The notes: generated by a model not told the origin, from the sequence alone. Positions 9,648 through 19,613 are shown, numbered from the stretch's first letter. The stretch: DNA of 49,751 nucleotides from Halomonas rhizosphaerae (GCF_030010555.1 NZ_JASCQP010000044.1:1-49751); one strand, 5' to 3'. Translations and numbers: made by a program.

Positions 9648-10304
9648 ATGCCTCCCCACCTTCCCCCCGAACGCCCCATGCCGATCGGCTTCGCCGCCAC
9701 CTGTCTGAGGGCCATCCTCTACATCCTGCTGGTCGCCGGCATCGCCCAGGGCGTCTACGTCGAGGCCCTCTACCTGCCCGAGACCCGTTTCTCGGAACGG
9801 GGCTTCACCGAGCTGGCCCAGAGCGGCCTGCTGGCGCTCTCGACTTTGCTGCTGCTCTACGTGAGGGTCGGGCTGCGCGAACTGCCGCAGGTGAGCCTGC
9901 TGCTGCTCGCCTTCGTGGCGAGCTCCCTGGTCCGCGAGCAGGATGCCCTGCTGGATGCCCGCGTCTTCGACGGGGCCTGGCAGCTGCTGGTGGCGCTGAT
10001 CATCCTGCCGAGCCTCTACGGCGTGATCCGCCACCGCCATGACTTCGCCGCCCAGTTCGCGGGCTATGCCAACAGCCTCTCCTTCGGCCTGTTCGCCGCC
10101 GGCTTCCTGACCACCTACGTCTTCTCGCGACTCTATGGCCGCAGCGAGATGTGGCAGGCGATTCTCCGTGACGACTATGTGCGCACCTTCAAGGATGCCG
10201 CCGAGGAGGTGGTGGAGCTGTTCGGCTATGCACTGATCCTGATCGCCATGATCGAGCTGGTCCTGCTGAGCCGCCGATGGGCCCTGGCGCGTCGCGCCGC
10301 CTGA
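9648..10304 (+). CDS. Unrecognised inner-membrane protein, about six transmembrane segments
   Basis: I do not recognise this 218-residue protein. Hydrophobic segments are at about 20-40, 55-72, 81-95, 109-126, 145-161 and 190-207, joined by short charged loops, with a basic C-terminal tail. Charged motifs worth searching are LVREQDALLD (93-102) and the acidic stretch DDYVRTFKDAAEEVVELFGY (175-194) just before the last helix. The frame is open far upstream, but that part overlaps the LysR gene in another frame. The start is uncertain among ATG 9624, 9648 and 9678; a TACAAT -10-like sequence at 9607-9612 argues for its own promoter. It ends just before a strong bidirectional terminator. Confidence 0.7.
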   Translation: MPPHLPPERPMPIGFAATCLRAILYILLVAGIAQGVYVEALYLPETRFSERGFTELAQSGLLALSTLLLLYVRVGLRELPQVSLLLLAFVASSLVREQDALLDARVFDGAWQLLVALIILPSLYGVIRHRHDFAAQFAGYANSLSFGLFAAGFLTTYVFSRLYGRSEMWQAILRDDYVRTFKDAAEEVVELFGYALILIAMIELVLLSRRWALARRAA

Positions 10305-10320
10305 CGCACCCCCGAATGCA

Positions 10321-10353
10321 ACAAGCCCCGCAGGCATCGCCTGCGGGGCTTGT
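10321..10353. terminator. Strong bidirectional terminator between the membrane-protein gene and rpoD
   Basis: A perfect 15-bp inverted repeat (10321-10335 with 10339-10353) and a 3-base centre, GC-rich in the middle with ACAAG/CTTGT ends. It lies 16 bases after the plus-strand stop and about 40 bases beyond the rpoD stop, so it serves both convergent transcripts. Confidence 0.85.
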
Positions 10354-10394
10354 CGTTGGGGCGGGCATGACGCCCTTCCCGTCCTTCCCGGCGA

Positions 10395-12236
<1,842 letters not shown>

Positions 12237-12308
12237 AGAAACCCTATCTCGACGAAGAAGAATGAAGCACCTGAAGCACTGAGGCGGTGAAAACTCGATA
12301 AGCCGAAC

Positions 12309-12314
12309 AGTATA
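12309..12314 (-). promoter_or_regulatory. Candidate -10 element of an internal rpoD promoter
   Basis: TATACT on the minus strand, about 73 bases upstream of the rpoD start within the 241-bp dnaG-rpoD gap. A matching -35 is not obvious: CTGGCA lies 19 bases upstream, which is longer than optimal. Internal rpoD promoters are known in this operon in other gammaproteobacteria. The call here rests mainly on the -10 match. Confidence 0.35.
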
Positions 12315-12429
12315 GCGGGTGAAACCACCTTTCTGCCAGTTCGGTGTATTTGCGCGGTCATTCAGGTGTGTTAGGTTGTCAGGTTGCGCCGTTTGCGGGC
12401 ACTCCCCTCGTATGTGGTGATAGTAGGAG

Positions 12430-12465
12430 AAAATTCAACCCCGCCGCCAATGTCCTACCGCGGGG
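12430..12465 (-). terminator. Possible weak terminator/attenuator after dnaG
   Basis: On the minus strand CCCCGC (12460-12465) can pair with GCGGGG (12439-12444) across a 15-base loop and is followed by TTGAATTTTC. The stem is short and the T-tract broken, so it may only attenuate transcription between dnaG and rpoD. Confidence 0.3.
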
Positions 12466-12477
12466 CGGTGCATTGCC

Positions 12478-14298
12478 TCACCCCTTGAGCTCGGTGAGCA
12501 GCCCCATCAGGCGCTGGCGCTCCTCCTGCGAAAGCCGCTCTCCCCGCTGTTGCTTTGACAGCAGCGCATCGACTTCCTCCTGATGCGACGGCCTGAGACG
12601 GTGTCGCCGGAAGTGCTCGACCAGCCCGTCCAGTTCGGCGGCCCGCGCGCCCGGCGGGATGAGCAGCTCGCGGCGCGCCAGCTCGGCCAGCCGCTCGCCC
12701 TCCGGTGTGCCGTGGAAGTGAGCCAGCAGCACCTGAGCGCTGCGATAGCGCCCCGCCCGCAACAGCCGCTCCACCTCGTGGCACAGCCGGGCTTCCGGGT
12801 CCTCCCCGGGATACCAGTCGCTCTCCTCGGGCAGGCGCTCCACCAGCCGCGGCTCATGGACCAGCAGCTGCAGCACACGCCCCATCAGGCTCAGCGCCTC
12901 GCCTGCCGGGCCGCCCCCTCGTGGCGGACGGGGCCGGGACGCCTCGTCGCGCCCGGCATCCACCGCGGGGGGCGGCTCGGCCTCCGGCGTCTCCCGTGGC
13001 GTAACCAGCGCCTCGAAGCGCGACTGGTCGACGCCGGTGCGTCGCGAGAGCTCCGTCAGCAGCAGCGACTTGAGCACCCCTTCCGGCAGCTTGCCGATCG
13101 CCGACAGCACCTGGCTGGCGAAGCGTTCGCGCGCCTCGATCGTCGCCAGATCGCGCCCCTCGGCGGCGTGATCGAAGAGGAATTCCGACAGGGGACTGGC
13201 ACAGGTGATGCGATCCTCGAAGGCCTCCGGGCCCTCCCGACGCACCAGCGTGTCGGGATCCTCCCCCTCGGGCAGGAACATGAAGCGCGCCTGGCGCCCG
13301 TCGATCATCTGCGGCAATACCGTCTGCAGCGCCCGGGCGGCGGCCTGGCGACCGGCCCGGTCGCCGTCGAAGCAGAACACCACCTCGCCGACCATCCGGA
13401 ACAGCCGCCCCAGGTGCTCCTCGCTGGTGGAGGTGCCGAGGGTGGCCACGGCGTTGCGGATGCCGAACTGGGCCAGTGCCACCACGTCCATGTAGCCCTC
13501 GACGATCACCAGCCGCTCGAGCCGTGGATTGGCCTGCCGGGCCTCGAAGAGGCCGTAGAGCTCGCGCCCCTTGTGGAACACCGGGGTCTCGGGCGAGTTG
13601 AGGTACTTGGGCTTGGCATCGCCCAGCACCCGCCCGCCGAAGGCAATGGTGCGGCCGCGAATATCGCGGATCGGGAACATCACCCGGTCGCGGAAGCGGT
13701 CATAGGTCCGCCCGCTCTCCTCGCGATGCACCAGCAGGCCATACTCGACCTGCACCGCCTCGGCGACGCCGCGCTCCGAGAGGTGACGCTTGAGCGCCTC
13801 CCAGCCGGCCGGGGCATAGCCGATGGCGAAGGCCTGCTGCACCTCCGGCGACAGCCCGCGCTCGGCAAGGTAACGGCGGGCGCCCTCCCCTTCCGGCATC
13901 TTCAGCCGCTCACGGTAGTAGCTGGCCGAGAGCTCCAGCAGGTTGACCCCCTCCTTGCGCTTGCGCTCGCGGGCCTGGGCGTGCGGGTCGTCGGCCCCTT
14001 CACGCGGCACCTCCATGCCCAGGCGCGCGGCGAGCTGTTCCACCGCCTCGGGGAAGCGCAGGTTCTCGTGCTCCATCAGGAAACGCAGGGCATTGCCGTG
14101 GGCGCCGCAGCCGAAGCAGTGGTAGAACTGCTTGTCGGCGCTGACGGTGAACGACGGCGACTTCTCCTGATGGAAGGGGCAGAGACCCGAATGGTTACGC
14201 CCGGCCTTCTTCAGCTTCACGCGCTCGCCGACCACCTCGACCACGTCGACACGGGCCAGGAGGTCATCGATGAAGCGCTGGGGAATCTGGCCGGACAT
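12478..14298 (-). CDS. dnaG: DNA primase
   Basis: 606-residue primase that makes RNA primers at the replication fork. The N-terminal CHC2 zinc-binding domain has ligands Cys40, His43, Cys61 and Cys64. The central TOPRIM catalytic core contains the invariant glutamate in LVIVEGYMDVV and the FDGDRAG motif. A C-terminal DnaB helicase-binding domain closes the protein (roughly the last 150 residues), ending in a conserved-looking RLMGLLTEL helix. A Pro/Arg/Gly-rich linker near residues 440-465 is the only part with low complexity. It sits between rpsU and rpoD as in the classical macromolecular-synthesis operon. Confidence 0.98.
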   Translation of the reverse strand: MSGQIPQRFIDDLLARVDVVEVVGERVKLKKAGRNHSGLCPFHQEKSPSFTVSADKQFYHCFGCGAHGNALRFLMEHENLRFPEAVEQLAARLGMEVPREGADDPHAQARERKRKEGVNLLELSASYYRERLKMPEGEGARRYLAERGLSPEVQQAFAIGYAPAGWEALKRHLSERGVAEAVQVEYGLLVHREESGRTYDRFRDRVMFPIRDIRGRTIAFGGRVLGDAKPKYLNSPETPVFHKGRELYGLFEARQANPRLERLVIVEGYMDVVALAQFGIRNAVATLGTSTSEEHLGRLFRMVGEVVFCFDGDRAGRQAAARALQTVLPQMIDGRQARFMFLPEGEDPDTLVRREGPEAFEDRITCASPLSEFLFDHAAEGRDLATIEARERFASQVLSAIGKLPEGVLKSLLLTELSRRTGVDQSRFEALVTPRETPEAEPPPAVDAGRDEASRPRPPRGGGPAGEALSLMGRVLQLLVHEPRLVERLPEESDWYPGEDPEARLCHEVERLLRAGRYRSAQVLLAHFHGTPEGERLAELARRELLIPPGARAAELDGLVEHFRRHRLRPSHQEEVDALLSKQQRGERLSQEERQRLMGLLTELKG

Positions 14299-14330
14299 TC
14301 GGGCACCCTGCGTAGGACGGGAGAGGCGAC

Positions 14331-14364
14331 GAAAAACAAGCGGCCACCGTTAGGCGGCCGCTTG
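14331..14364 (-). terminator. Intrinsic terminator between rpsU and dnaG
   Basis: On the minus strand a 9-bp GC-rich stem (14356-14364 with 14337-14345) and 10-base loop is followed closely by TTTTTC (complement of 14330-14335). It lies after the rpsU stop and before dnaG. In E. coli a terminator at the same place lowers dnaG and rpoD expression relative to rpsU, so partial read-through is expected here too. Confidence 0.85.
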
Positions 14365-14417
14365 GCGTCCCTCTTGAGACGACAGGGGCCGGATGCCCCT
14401 ACCGACTCCAGTACGGA

Positions 14418-14633
14418 TCAATAGAGCCGTTCGAAACGCTTGCGCTCACGCTGAAGCTTCTTGGCATGGCGCTTGACGGCCGCGGCCGCCTTGCGCTTGC
14501 GCTCTGCGGTCGGCTTCTCGTACTGCTCGCGACGACGCACTTCCGAGAGAACACCGGCTTTTTCACAGGAACGCTTGAAGCGACGCAGCGCGACGTCAAA
14601 CGGCTCGTTATCACGTACTTTGACAGAAGGCAT
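14418..14633 (-). CDS. rpsU: 30S ribosomal protein S21
   Basis: 71-residue basic protein of the small ribosomal subunit, active in initiation through the 3' end of 16S rRNA. The whole sequence matches the S21 family: start [20 protein letters not shown], then ending in a Lys/Arg-rich helix ([18 protein letters not shown]). The frame is open for over a kilobase upstream, but only ATG 14633 gives S21, and AGGTGAG precedes it. It is the first gene of rpsU-dnaG-rpoD and is divergent from tsaD, the standard arrangement in gammaproteobacteria. Confidence 0.99.
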   Translation of the reverse strand: MPSVKVRDNEPFDVALRRFKRSCEKAGVLSEVRRREQYEKPTAERKRKAAAAVKRHAKKLQRERKRFERLY

Positions 14634-14799
14634 TAAGCACTCACCTACCTTGGGTAACTTGAGTTCGGTTTGTACGCACACCTTGCGAGGACCACTCGCC
14701 ATCACGCAACGATCGCCGGAATCGCCTGGCGAACCGGAACGATGCGTGAAAGGCGGAAGGCCACTCCTGGGTGCACGACCCAGTCTTGCAGCGGACAGT

Positions 14800-14828
14800 A
14801 TTCTAGTCGCCACACCGGACGCGTGCAA
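14800..14828 (-). promoter_or_regulatory. Sigma-70 promoter of the rpsU-dnaG-rpoD operon
   Basis: On the minus strand TTGCAC (14823-14828) and TAGAAT (14800-14805) are separated by exactly 17 bases. This is a good sigma-70 promoter reading toward rpsU and implies a leader of about 160 nucleotides. I looked for a LexA box near it, as in E. coli, and did not find one. Confidence 0.7.
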
Positions 14829-14900
14829 ATCGTTTCCGCACTGCGCCTGCGGGGCAAAAGGCGTAGAATGCCGCCTTCCACGTACCACCGAGCCATCACC

Positions 14901-15938
14901 ATGCGCGTACTGGGCATCGAGACCTCCTGCGACGAGACCGGCGTCGCCCTCTTCGACACCGAGCGCGGCCTCGTGGCCGACGCCCTCTACAGCCAGATCG
15001 CCATGCACGCCGAGTACGGCGGCGTGGTCCCGGAGCTCGCTTCCCGGGACCATACCCGCCGCCTGCTGCCGCTGATCCAGCAGGTGCTGGACGACGCCGG
15101 CCTGGCACGCACCGGGCTCGATGCCATCGCCTACACCGCCGGCCCCGGGCTGGTCGGTGCACTGATGGTGGGGGCCAGCACCGCCCATGGCATGGCCCGG
15201 GCGCTGGAGATCCCGGTGCTCGGCGTCCACCACATGGAGGGCCACCTGCTGGCCCCCATGCTGGAGGACGAGCCCCCCGACTTCCCCTTCGTCGCCCTGC
15301 TGGTCTCCGGCGGCCATACCCAACTGGTCGAGGTGCGCGGTCTGGGCCAGTATCGCCTGCTCGGCGAGTCGGTGGACGACGCCGCCGGCGAGGCCTTCGA
15401 CAAGGCGGCCAAGATGCTGGGCCTCGACTACCCCGGCGGCCCCCATGTCGCGAAGCTGGCCGAGGCCGGTGACCCCGGCCGCTTCCGCTTCCCGCGACCG
15501 ATGACCGACCGCCCGGGACTCGACTTCAGCTTCTCGGGGCTCAAGACCCACACCCTGACCGCCATCCGCCAACTCGAGCAGGCTAGCGGCCTCGACGACC
15601 AGGCACGCGCCGACGTCGCCCGCGCCTTCGAGGAAGCAGTGGTCGATACCCTGGTGATCAAGTGCCGCCGCGCGCTGGACGCGACCGGCCTCAAGCGCCT
15701 GGTAGTGGCCGGTGGCGTCAGCGCCAACGTGCGGTTGCGCGAACGCCTGGAGCGGGAGTGCGCCAAGCGAGACGCCCGGGCCTACTACCCACGCGGGCGC
15801 TTCTGCACCGACAACGGCGCGATGATTGCCTATGTCGGCGCCCAGCGCCTGCTGGCCGGCGAGCATGACGAGACCGGCATCATGCAGGCGGTGCCACGCT
15901 GGCCGATGGAGACTCTCGAGGCACCCGTCACCGCCTGA
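14901..15938 (+). CDS. tsaD: tRNA N6-adenosine threonylcarbamoyltransferase TsaD
   Basis: 345-residue catalytic subunit that, with TsaB and TsaE, transfers the threonylcarbamoyl group to A37 of ANN-decoding tRNAs. It starts with the ASKHA-fold motif [16 protein letters not shown]. Metal ligands His111 and His115 (HHMEGH) are at the same positions as in E. coli, and [10 protein letters not shown] near the C-terminus gives the aspartate ligand. The phosphate-binding glycine loops VSGGHTQL and [12 protein letters not shown] are present. ATG 14901 is the only start giving the canonical N-terminus. A TAGAAT -10-like element lies at 14864-14869. The C-terminal 33 codons lie in sequence repeated in tandem downstream, so the present ending (LEAPVTA) may be secondary; the last repeat copy ends LRKP instead. 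Confidence 0.97.
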   Translation: MRVLGIETSCDETGVALFDTERGLVADALYSQIAMHAEYGGVVPELASRDHTRRLLPLIQQVLDDAGLARTGLDAIAYTAGPGLVGALMVGASTAHGMARALEIPVLGVHHMEGHLLAPMLEDEPPDFPFVALLVSGGHTQLVEVRGLGQYRLLGESVDDAAGEAFDKAAKMLGLDYPGGPHVAKLAEAGDPGRFRFPRPMTDRPGLDFSFSGLKTHTLTAIRQLEQASGLDDQARADVARAFEEAVVDTLVIKCRRALDATGLKRLVVAGGVSANVRLRERLERECAKRDARAYYPRGRFCTDNGAMIAYVGAQRLLAGEHDETGIMQAVPRWPMETLEAPVTA

Positions 15939-16327
15939 CTTTCGCCATGATTGCCCTCTCCATGGTCACAGCGCCCAGCGCCTGCTGGCCGGCGAGCATG
16001 ACGAGACCGGCATCATGCAGGCGGTGCCACGCTGGCCGATGGAGACTCTCGAGGCACCCGTCACCGCCTGACTTTCGCCATGATTGCCCTCTCCATGGTC
16101 ACAGCGCCCAGCGCCTGCTGGCCGGCGAGCACGACGAGACCGGCATCATGCAGGCGGTACCACGCTGGCCGATGGATACTCTCGAGGCACCCTCACCGCC
16201 TGACTTTCGCCATGATTGCCCTCTCCATGGTCACAGCGCCCAGCGCCTGCTGGCCGGCGAGCATGACGAGACCGGCATCATGCAGGCGGTACCGCGCTGG
16301 CCGATGGATACGCTACGCAAGCCGTAA
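15822..16327 (+). repeat. Tandem amplification of the tsaD 3' end (four copies, period about 133 bp)
   Basis: Copy 1 is the end of tsaD itself (15822-15946), followed by copies at 15947-16079 (133 bp), 16080-16211 (132 bp) and a shorter last copy at 16212-16327. From the GCGCCCAG motif to the end of the unit, copies 1 and 2 are identical. Copies 3 and 4 share substitutions (GGTACC for GGTGCC, GATAC for GAGAC), and copy 3 has lost one G. Copies 2-4 carry 18 bases where tsaD has 10 after ATGATTGCC. The last copy diverges after GGATAC and ends in-frame with a different tail. Because 133 is not a multiple of three, each step shifts frame; a 126-codon open frame (15947-16327) runs across copies 2-4, but I regard it as a by-product. 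Confidence 0.95.
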
Positions 16328-16450
16328 GCTGAAAGCTGCTGGAAGGCAGCTTGATGTGGCCCAGGTAAAAGACGCATTCTTCAAGCTTCCGGCTTCCAGG
16401 CGCGAAGCGCCGCTCTTCCAGCTTTCAAGCCCCTGGCGAAGCCGAGCAGC
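15939..16450. other. 512-bp gene-free region between convergent tsaD and plsY
   Basis: This stretch is filled by three degenerate copies of the tsaD tail (to 16327) and then a short interspersed repeat (16328-16435). I find no independent gene. The 126-codon open frame at 15947-16327 consists only of TsaD C-terminal fragments read in shifting frames and has no convincing ribosome-binding site. Confidence 0.8.
16328..16435. repeat. Short interspersed palindromic repeat between tsaD and plsY
   Basis: The left end (GCTGAAAGCTGCTGGAAGG) and the right end (complement GCTTGAAAGCTGGAAGAG) are imperfect inverted repeats. The interior has several GGAAG/CTTCC units and a GGCGC-GAA-GCGCC hairpin. Elements of this GCTGGAAG style are common between genes in high-GC gammaproteobacteria. 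It could terminate the convergent transcripts of tsaD and plsY, as no other terminator is visible here. Confidence 0.55.
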
Positions 16451-17038
16451 TCAGAGCCCCGGCTCGTCACCCCTGCCAAGACGGCGGATATTGAGCACGT
16501 GGCGCGCCAGCACCAGCAGGGTGAAGACGATCACCACGCCAGCGAACTCCGGGGCCAGCCAGAGGCTGGCCAGCGGTGCCATGGCGGCACTGGCCAGGGA
16601 GGCGACGGCTGCCGTCCGCACCCGCCAGGCCAGCAGCATCCAGAGGGCCGCACAGCAGAGCGCCACCCAGGGCGTGAGCACCAGCATCACGCCGAAGGCA
16701 CTGGCCACGCCCTTGCCGCCCCGGAAGCGGTGCCAGGCCGGGTAGCTGTGGCCCAGCAACACGCCTAGCCCGACCAGCCCCAGCCCCCAGGGCGGCAGGC
16801 CGAGCCACATGGCCAACCACAGCACCGGCATGCCCTTGGCCACGTCCACCACCAGGGTGGCCAGGGCCAGGCGACGACCGTGCAGGCGCAGGACATTGGA
16901 GAACCCCGGATTGCAGGAGCCGGCCAGCCGCGGGTCCCCCACGCCGGCCAGGCGGCACACCGTCAGGGCGCCGAGCCAGGTACCGCTCAGATAGCCGATC
17001 GCCACCAGCGGCAGGATGAGGTCGAGTGGCGCCTCCAC
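16451..17038 (-). CDS. plsY: Glycerol-3-phosphate acyltransferase PlsY
   Basis: Inner-membrane acyltransferase (195 residues from this start) that moves the acyl chain from acyl-phosphate to glycerol-3-phosphate, the first step of phospholipid synthesis. Family motifs in order: the glycine-containing segment AGSCNPGFSNVLR, then AKGMPVLW, and GHSYPAWHRFRGGKGVAS with the conserved histidine and GGKG loop. Five to six hydrophobic helices are visible. The frame runs further upstream, but a GTG start at 17038 fits the family and has GGAGG 6 bases before it; the upstream part would overlap the folB promoter region. It is divergent from folB. Confidence 0.93.
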   Translation of the reverse strand: MEAPLDLILPLVAIGYLSGTWLGALTVCRLAGVGDPRLAGSCNPGFSNVLRLHGRRLALATLVVDVAKGMPVLWLAMWLGLPPWGLGLVGLGVLLGHSYPAWHRFRGGKGVASAFGVMLVLTPWVALCCAALWMLLAWRVRTAAVASLASAAMAPLASLWLAPEFAGVVIVFTLLVLARHVLNIRRLGRGDEPGL

Positions 17039-17208
17039 GGGCGGCCTCCTGTGGGGTGAAACCGTGATTGTGCCAGCCATGGGCGGCGCGGGACAGGCCG
17101 GCGCGCCCCCCGGTGTCGCCCGAGGCCTGGCTGGCGTACAATCGGGCGCCTGCAGGCGGACCCTGTGCATCGCCCGGTCCGCAACCTTCACTGGCCCGGG
17201 GACCCCCG

Positions 17209-17574
17209 ATGGATCTTGTGCTGATCGAAGCGCTCGAGGTGGACACCGTGATCGGCGTCTACGACTGGGAGCGTGCCATCACCCAGACGCTGCGGCTCGA
17301 CCTGGCACTGGGCACCGATATCCGCCCCGCGGCGGCCGGTGACGACATCGGCCTGACCCTGGACTACGCCGCCATCAGCGAGCGCATCGCCGCCTTCGCC
17401 GACGAGCATGACGTCGCCCTGGTGGAGACCTTCGCCGAGCGCCTGGCCGAGACCCTGCGTGACGAATTCGCCATCCCCTGGCTGCGCCTCACCGTGCGCA
17501 AGCCCGGCGCCGTGCCTGCCGCCGCGGCGGTGGGCGTCTGTATCGAGCGCGGCCAGCGGACAGGGAGCGACTGA
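17209..17574 (+). CDS. folB: Dihydroneopterin aldolase
   Basis: 121-residue folate-pathway enzyme that cleaves 7,8-dihydroneopterin to 6-hydroxymethyl-7,8-dihydropterin and glycolaldehyde. The FolB fold begins MDLVLIEALEVDTVIGVYDWER, split around the GVYDWE signature at 16-21. Catalytic residues lie near VETFAERLAE and in the TVRKPGAVPAA segment with the conserved Lys. ATG 17209 gives the normal length. Its stop overlaps the folK start by one base (TGATG), so FolB and FolK, which act consecutively, are probably translated together. Confidence 0.96.
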   Translation: MDLVLIEALEVDTVIGVYDWERAITQTLRLDLALGTDIRPAAAGDDIGLTLDYAAISERIAAFADEHDVALVETFAERLAETLRDEFAIPWLRLTVRKPGAVPAAAAVGVCIERGQRTGSD

Positions 17575-18092
17575 TGGCGCAAATCACCGTCAGCATCGGC
17601 AGCAACATCGAGCGCGAGCGCCATGTGCGGATCTGCCTGGATGCCCTGGCCGAGACTTTCGGCCCGCTTGTCATCTCGCGGGTCTTCGAGAGCGAGCCCG
17701 TGGGCTTCGAGGATGGTCGCAACTTCTACAACCTGGTGGTGGCCTTCGACAGCGACCGTCCCGTGGGCGAACTGCAGGCCTGGTGCAAGCGACTGGAGTT
17801 CGCCAACGGCCGCCGCGAGGGGGTCCCCAAGTTCAGCCCCCGGACCCTGGACATCGACCTGCTCACCGTGGGCGACCTGACCGGCCGCCACGACGACGTC
17901 GAGCTGCCCCGTGGCGAGATCCTACACCACGCCTTCGTGCTGAAGCCGCTGGCCGAGCTGCTGCCCGAGGCCCGTCATCCGCTTACCGCCAGGACCTACC
18001 GTGCCCACTGGGATGCCTTCGAGACCGGCCAGCAGCGTCTCTGGCCGGTGGAGTTCGTCTGGCAGGGCCGAGGCATCTCCGCGCCGGACTGA
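17574..18092 (+). CDS. folK: 2-amino-4-hydroxy-6-hydroxymethyldihydropteridine pyrophosphokinase
   Basis: 172-residue HPPK that transfers pyrophosphate from ATP to the product of FolB. The N-terminal SIGSNIERERH loop, the pterin-binding FYNLVV region and the KFSPRTLDIDLL motif, whose two aspartates bind Mg2+, are all visible, as is the HHAFVLKPLAEL segment. It overlaps folB by one base. It is convergent with cca, with only 3 bases between stops, so no terminator can lie between the coding regions. Confidence 0.97.
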   Translation: MAQITVSIGSNIERERHVRICLDALAETFGPLVISRVFESEPVGFEDGRNFYNLVVAFDSDRPVGELQAWCKRLEFANGRREGVPKFSPRTLDIDLLTVGDLTGRHDDVELPRGEILHHAFVLKPLAELLPEARHPLTARTYRAHWDAFETGQQRLWPVEFVWQGRGISAPD

Positions 18093-18095
18093 GCC

Positions 18096-19256
18096 TCAGG
18101 ACCTCGTCCCGGCGCTGGCGAGGGCGCCGTCGATGGCCTCCCAGCGCCGCCGCGCCAGCTCCTCGCCCAGTTCGCGCCCCCGGTAGCCCTCGGCCACCAG
18201 GGCCTTCGGCAGGATCTGCTGGGCCAGGCGCCATGCCAGGGCCAGGTCCGCCGCCAGCCCCGGGTCCTCCAGGCTCACCAGGCTGATCAACGGCGCCACC
18301 CGGTCGCCGCGGCGCCATGCGTCGATGCCGTCGAGCCAGGCCATCACCCGGGCCCCGTCCAGGCCGTGCCGCGCCACCCGAGCCAGCAGGGAACGGGTAC
18401 GGGCCGCCTGGCCGGCCAGCTCTTGATGGGCGCGGGGCAGGCGCAACCGCTCGGCCAGGGCGTCGCGGTCCTCGTCATCCAGGTGCTCCACCAGCCGCGC
18501 CCAGCGCCAGCGGGCCTGTGACTCGGCCTCGATGTCCTCCGGCAAGCGGTGCAGGCGCCCCAGCGCCTCGTCGAGGGCCGACGGGTCGGCCGCCAGCTCC
18601 GGCATCAATACCGCCAGGGCGCCACAGTCGTCCAGCACCTGGAAGTAGACCTCCGGCCAGGGCTCGCCCAGCGCCTTCTCGGTCTCGGCCCAGACCCGCT
18701 CGGCCACCAGATGGGCCAGCTCGCCGCTCTCCACCAGCTCACGCATCAGCCGCCGCGTCGGCTCGGCGATGACGAAGCCCAGGCCGGCGTAGCGGGCGAG
18801 GAAGCGCGCCGTGCGCAGCACCCGCAGGGGGTCCTCGACGAAGGCCGAGGAGACATGGCGCAGCCGGCGCGCCTCCAGGTCGGCCAGGCCACCGTGAGGG
18901 TCGACCAGCTCTCCCTCCGGGGTCTCGGCCATGGCGTTGATGGTCAGGTCACGGCGCGCCAGGTCCTCCTCGAGGGTCACCTCGGGACTGGCATGCACCA
19001 CGAAGCCGGTGTAGCCGTGACCGGACTTGCGCTCGGTGCGCGCCAGGGCGAACTCCTCGTGGCTCTCGGGGTGCAGGAAGACCGGGAAGTCGCGCCCCAC
19101 CGGCTTGAAGCCGCGCCGGCGCATCTCCTCCGGCGTGGCCCCCACCACCACCCAGTCGGTGTCCTTGACCGGCCAGCCAAGCCGGGCGTCGCGCACCGCC
19201 CCGCCGACCCGGTAGACCTCGAGCCCCTGCAGGTGCGGATCCTCGACCGCGGCCAT
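18096..19256 (-). CDS. cca: CCA tRNA nucleotidyltransferase (short form without recognisable HD domain)
   Basis: 386-residue class II nucleotidyltransferase that adds or repairs the tRNA 3' CCA end. The nucleotidyltransferase head has [10 protein letters not shown] and the metal-binding DTDWVVVG. The [10 protein letters not shown] and [12 protein letters not shown] motifs of the neck/body follow, with [11 protein letters not shown] between. Compared with E. coli Cca (412 residues), the region that should hold the HD phosphohydrolase (a CHDLGKG-type motif) is missing: after LPELAADP the sequence continues with an Ala/Glu/Arg-rich helical stretch. The C-terminal [16 protein letters not shown] and RRWEAIDGA segments resume the match. 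It lies 3 bases from glpE and probably shares a transcript with it. Confidence 0.93.
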   Translation of the reverse strand: MAAVEDPHLQGLEVYRVGGAVRDARLGWPVKDTDWVVVGATPEEMRRRGFKPVGRDFPVFLHPESHEEFALARTERKSGHGYTGFVVHASPEVTLEEDLARRDLTINAMAETPEGELVDPHGGLADLEARRLRHVSSAFVEDPLRVLRTARFLARYAGLGFVIAEPTRRLMRELVESGELAHLVAERVWAETEKALGEPWPEVYFQVLDDCGALAVLMPELAADPSALDEALGRLHRLPEDIEAESQARWRWARLVEHLDDEDRDALAERLRLPRAHQELAGQAARTRSLLARVARHGLDGARVMAWLDGIDAWRRGDRVAPLISLVSLEDPGLAADLALAWRLAQQILPKALVAEGYRGRELGEELARRRWEAIDGALASAGTRS

Positions 19257-19259
19257 GGT

Positions 19260-19583
19260 TCAGCGCTCCACGCGGTCGGGGTGGCGAAGCTGCCAGTCGG
19301 TGAAGCCGCCGTCGAGGCTGTAGACCTCGGCGAAGCCCTGGCCGGCCAGCCAGGCCGCCGCCTGCTGGCTGGAGTGACCGTGGTAGCAGACCACCACCAG
19401 GGGCGTCTCGCGTGACGCCTCCTCGATGAAGGCGCCGACCGTGTCGTTGTCCAGGCGGCGGCTACCGGGGATATGGCCCTGGGCGAAGCTCTGCGGGTCG
19501 CGGATATCGACCAGCGCCAGCTCGCGTCGCTCGGCGAACCAGCCGGCCAGGGTCGGGATATCGAGATGCTGGAAGGTCGTCAT
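19260..19583 (-). CDS. glpE: Single-domain rhodanese, thiosulfate sulfurtransferase GlpE
   Basis: 107-residue rhodanese domain. The active-site loop is CYHGHSS, with the persulfide-forming cysteine near residue 66, the same loop type as E. coli GlpE. N-terminal VDIRDPQSFAQGHIPGS and C-terminal DGGFTDW signatures are present. It is cytosolic and transfers sulfur from thiosulfate to cyanide or other acceptors such as thioredoxin. It lies between apaH and cca on the minus strand with short gaps, probably in the same operon; the grouping with apaGH suggests housekeeping rather than a glp regulon role. Confidence 0.93.
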   Translation of the reverse strand: MTTFQHLDIPTLAGWFAERRELALVDIRDPQSFAQGHIPGSRRLDNDTVGAFIEEASRETPLVVVCYHGHSSQQAAAWLAGQGFAEVYSLDGGFTDWQLRHPDRVER

Positions 19584-19613
19584 GGCAGCCTCATGGTCGG
19601 AAAGGGGTGGGAC

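Noticed and set aside
14634..14900. LexA box at the rpsU promoter as in E. coli
   Set aside because: I found CTGT but no properly spaced ACAG; the match to CTGT-N8-ACAG fails.
15947..16327. 126-codon ORF spanning the tandem repeats
   Set aside because: Consists of TsaD C-terminal fragments joined by frame-shifting repeat units, with no ribosome-binding site; a by-product of duplication.
15822..16327. CRISPR-like array
   Set aside because: Repeats are about 133 bp, contiguous without spacers, and derived from the adjacent gene; no cas genes.
16328..16450. Remnant insertion sequence between tsaD and plsY
   Set aside because: No transposase fragment or target duplication; only short inverted and direct repeats.
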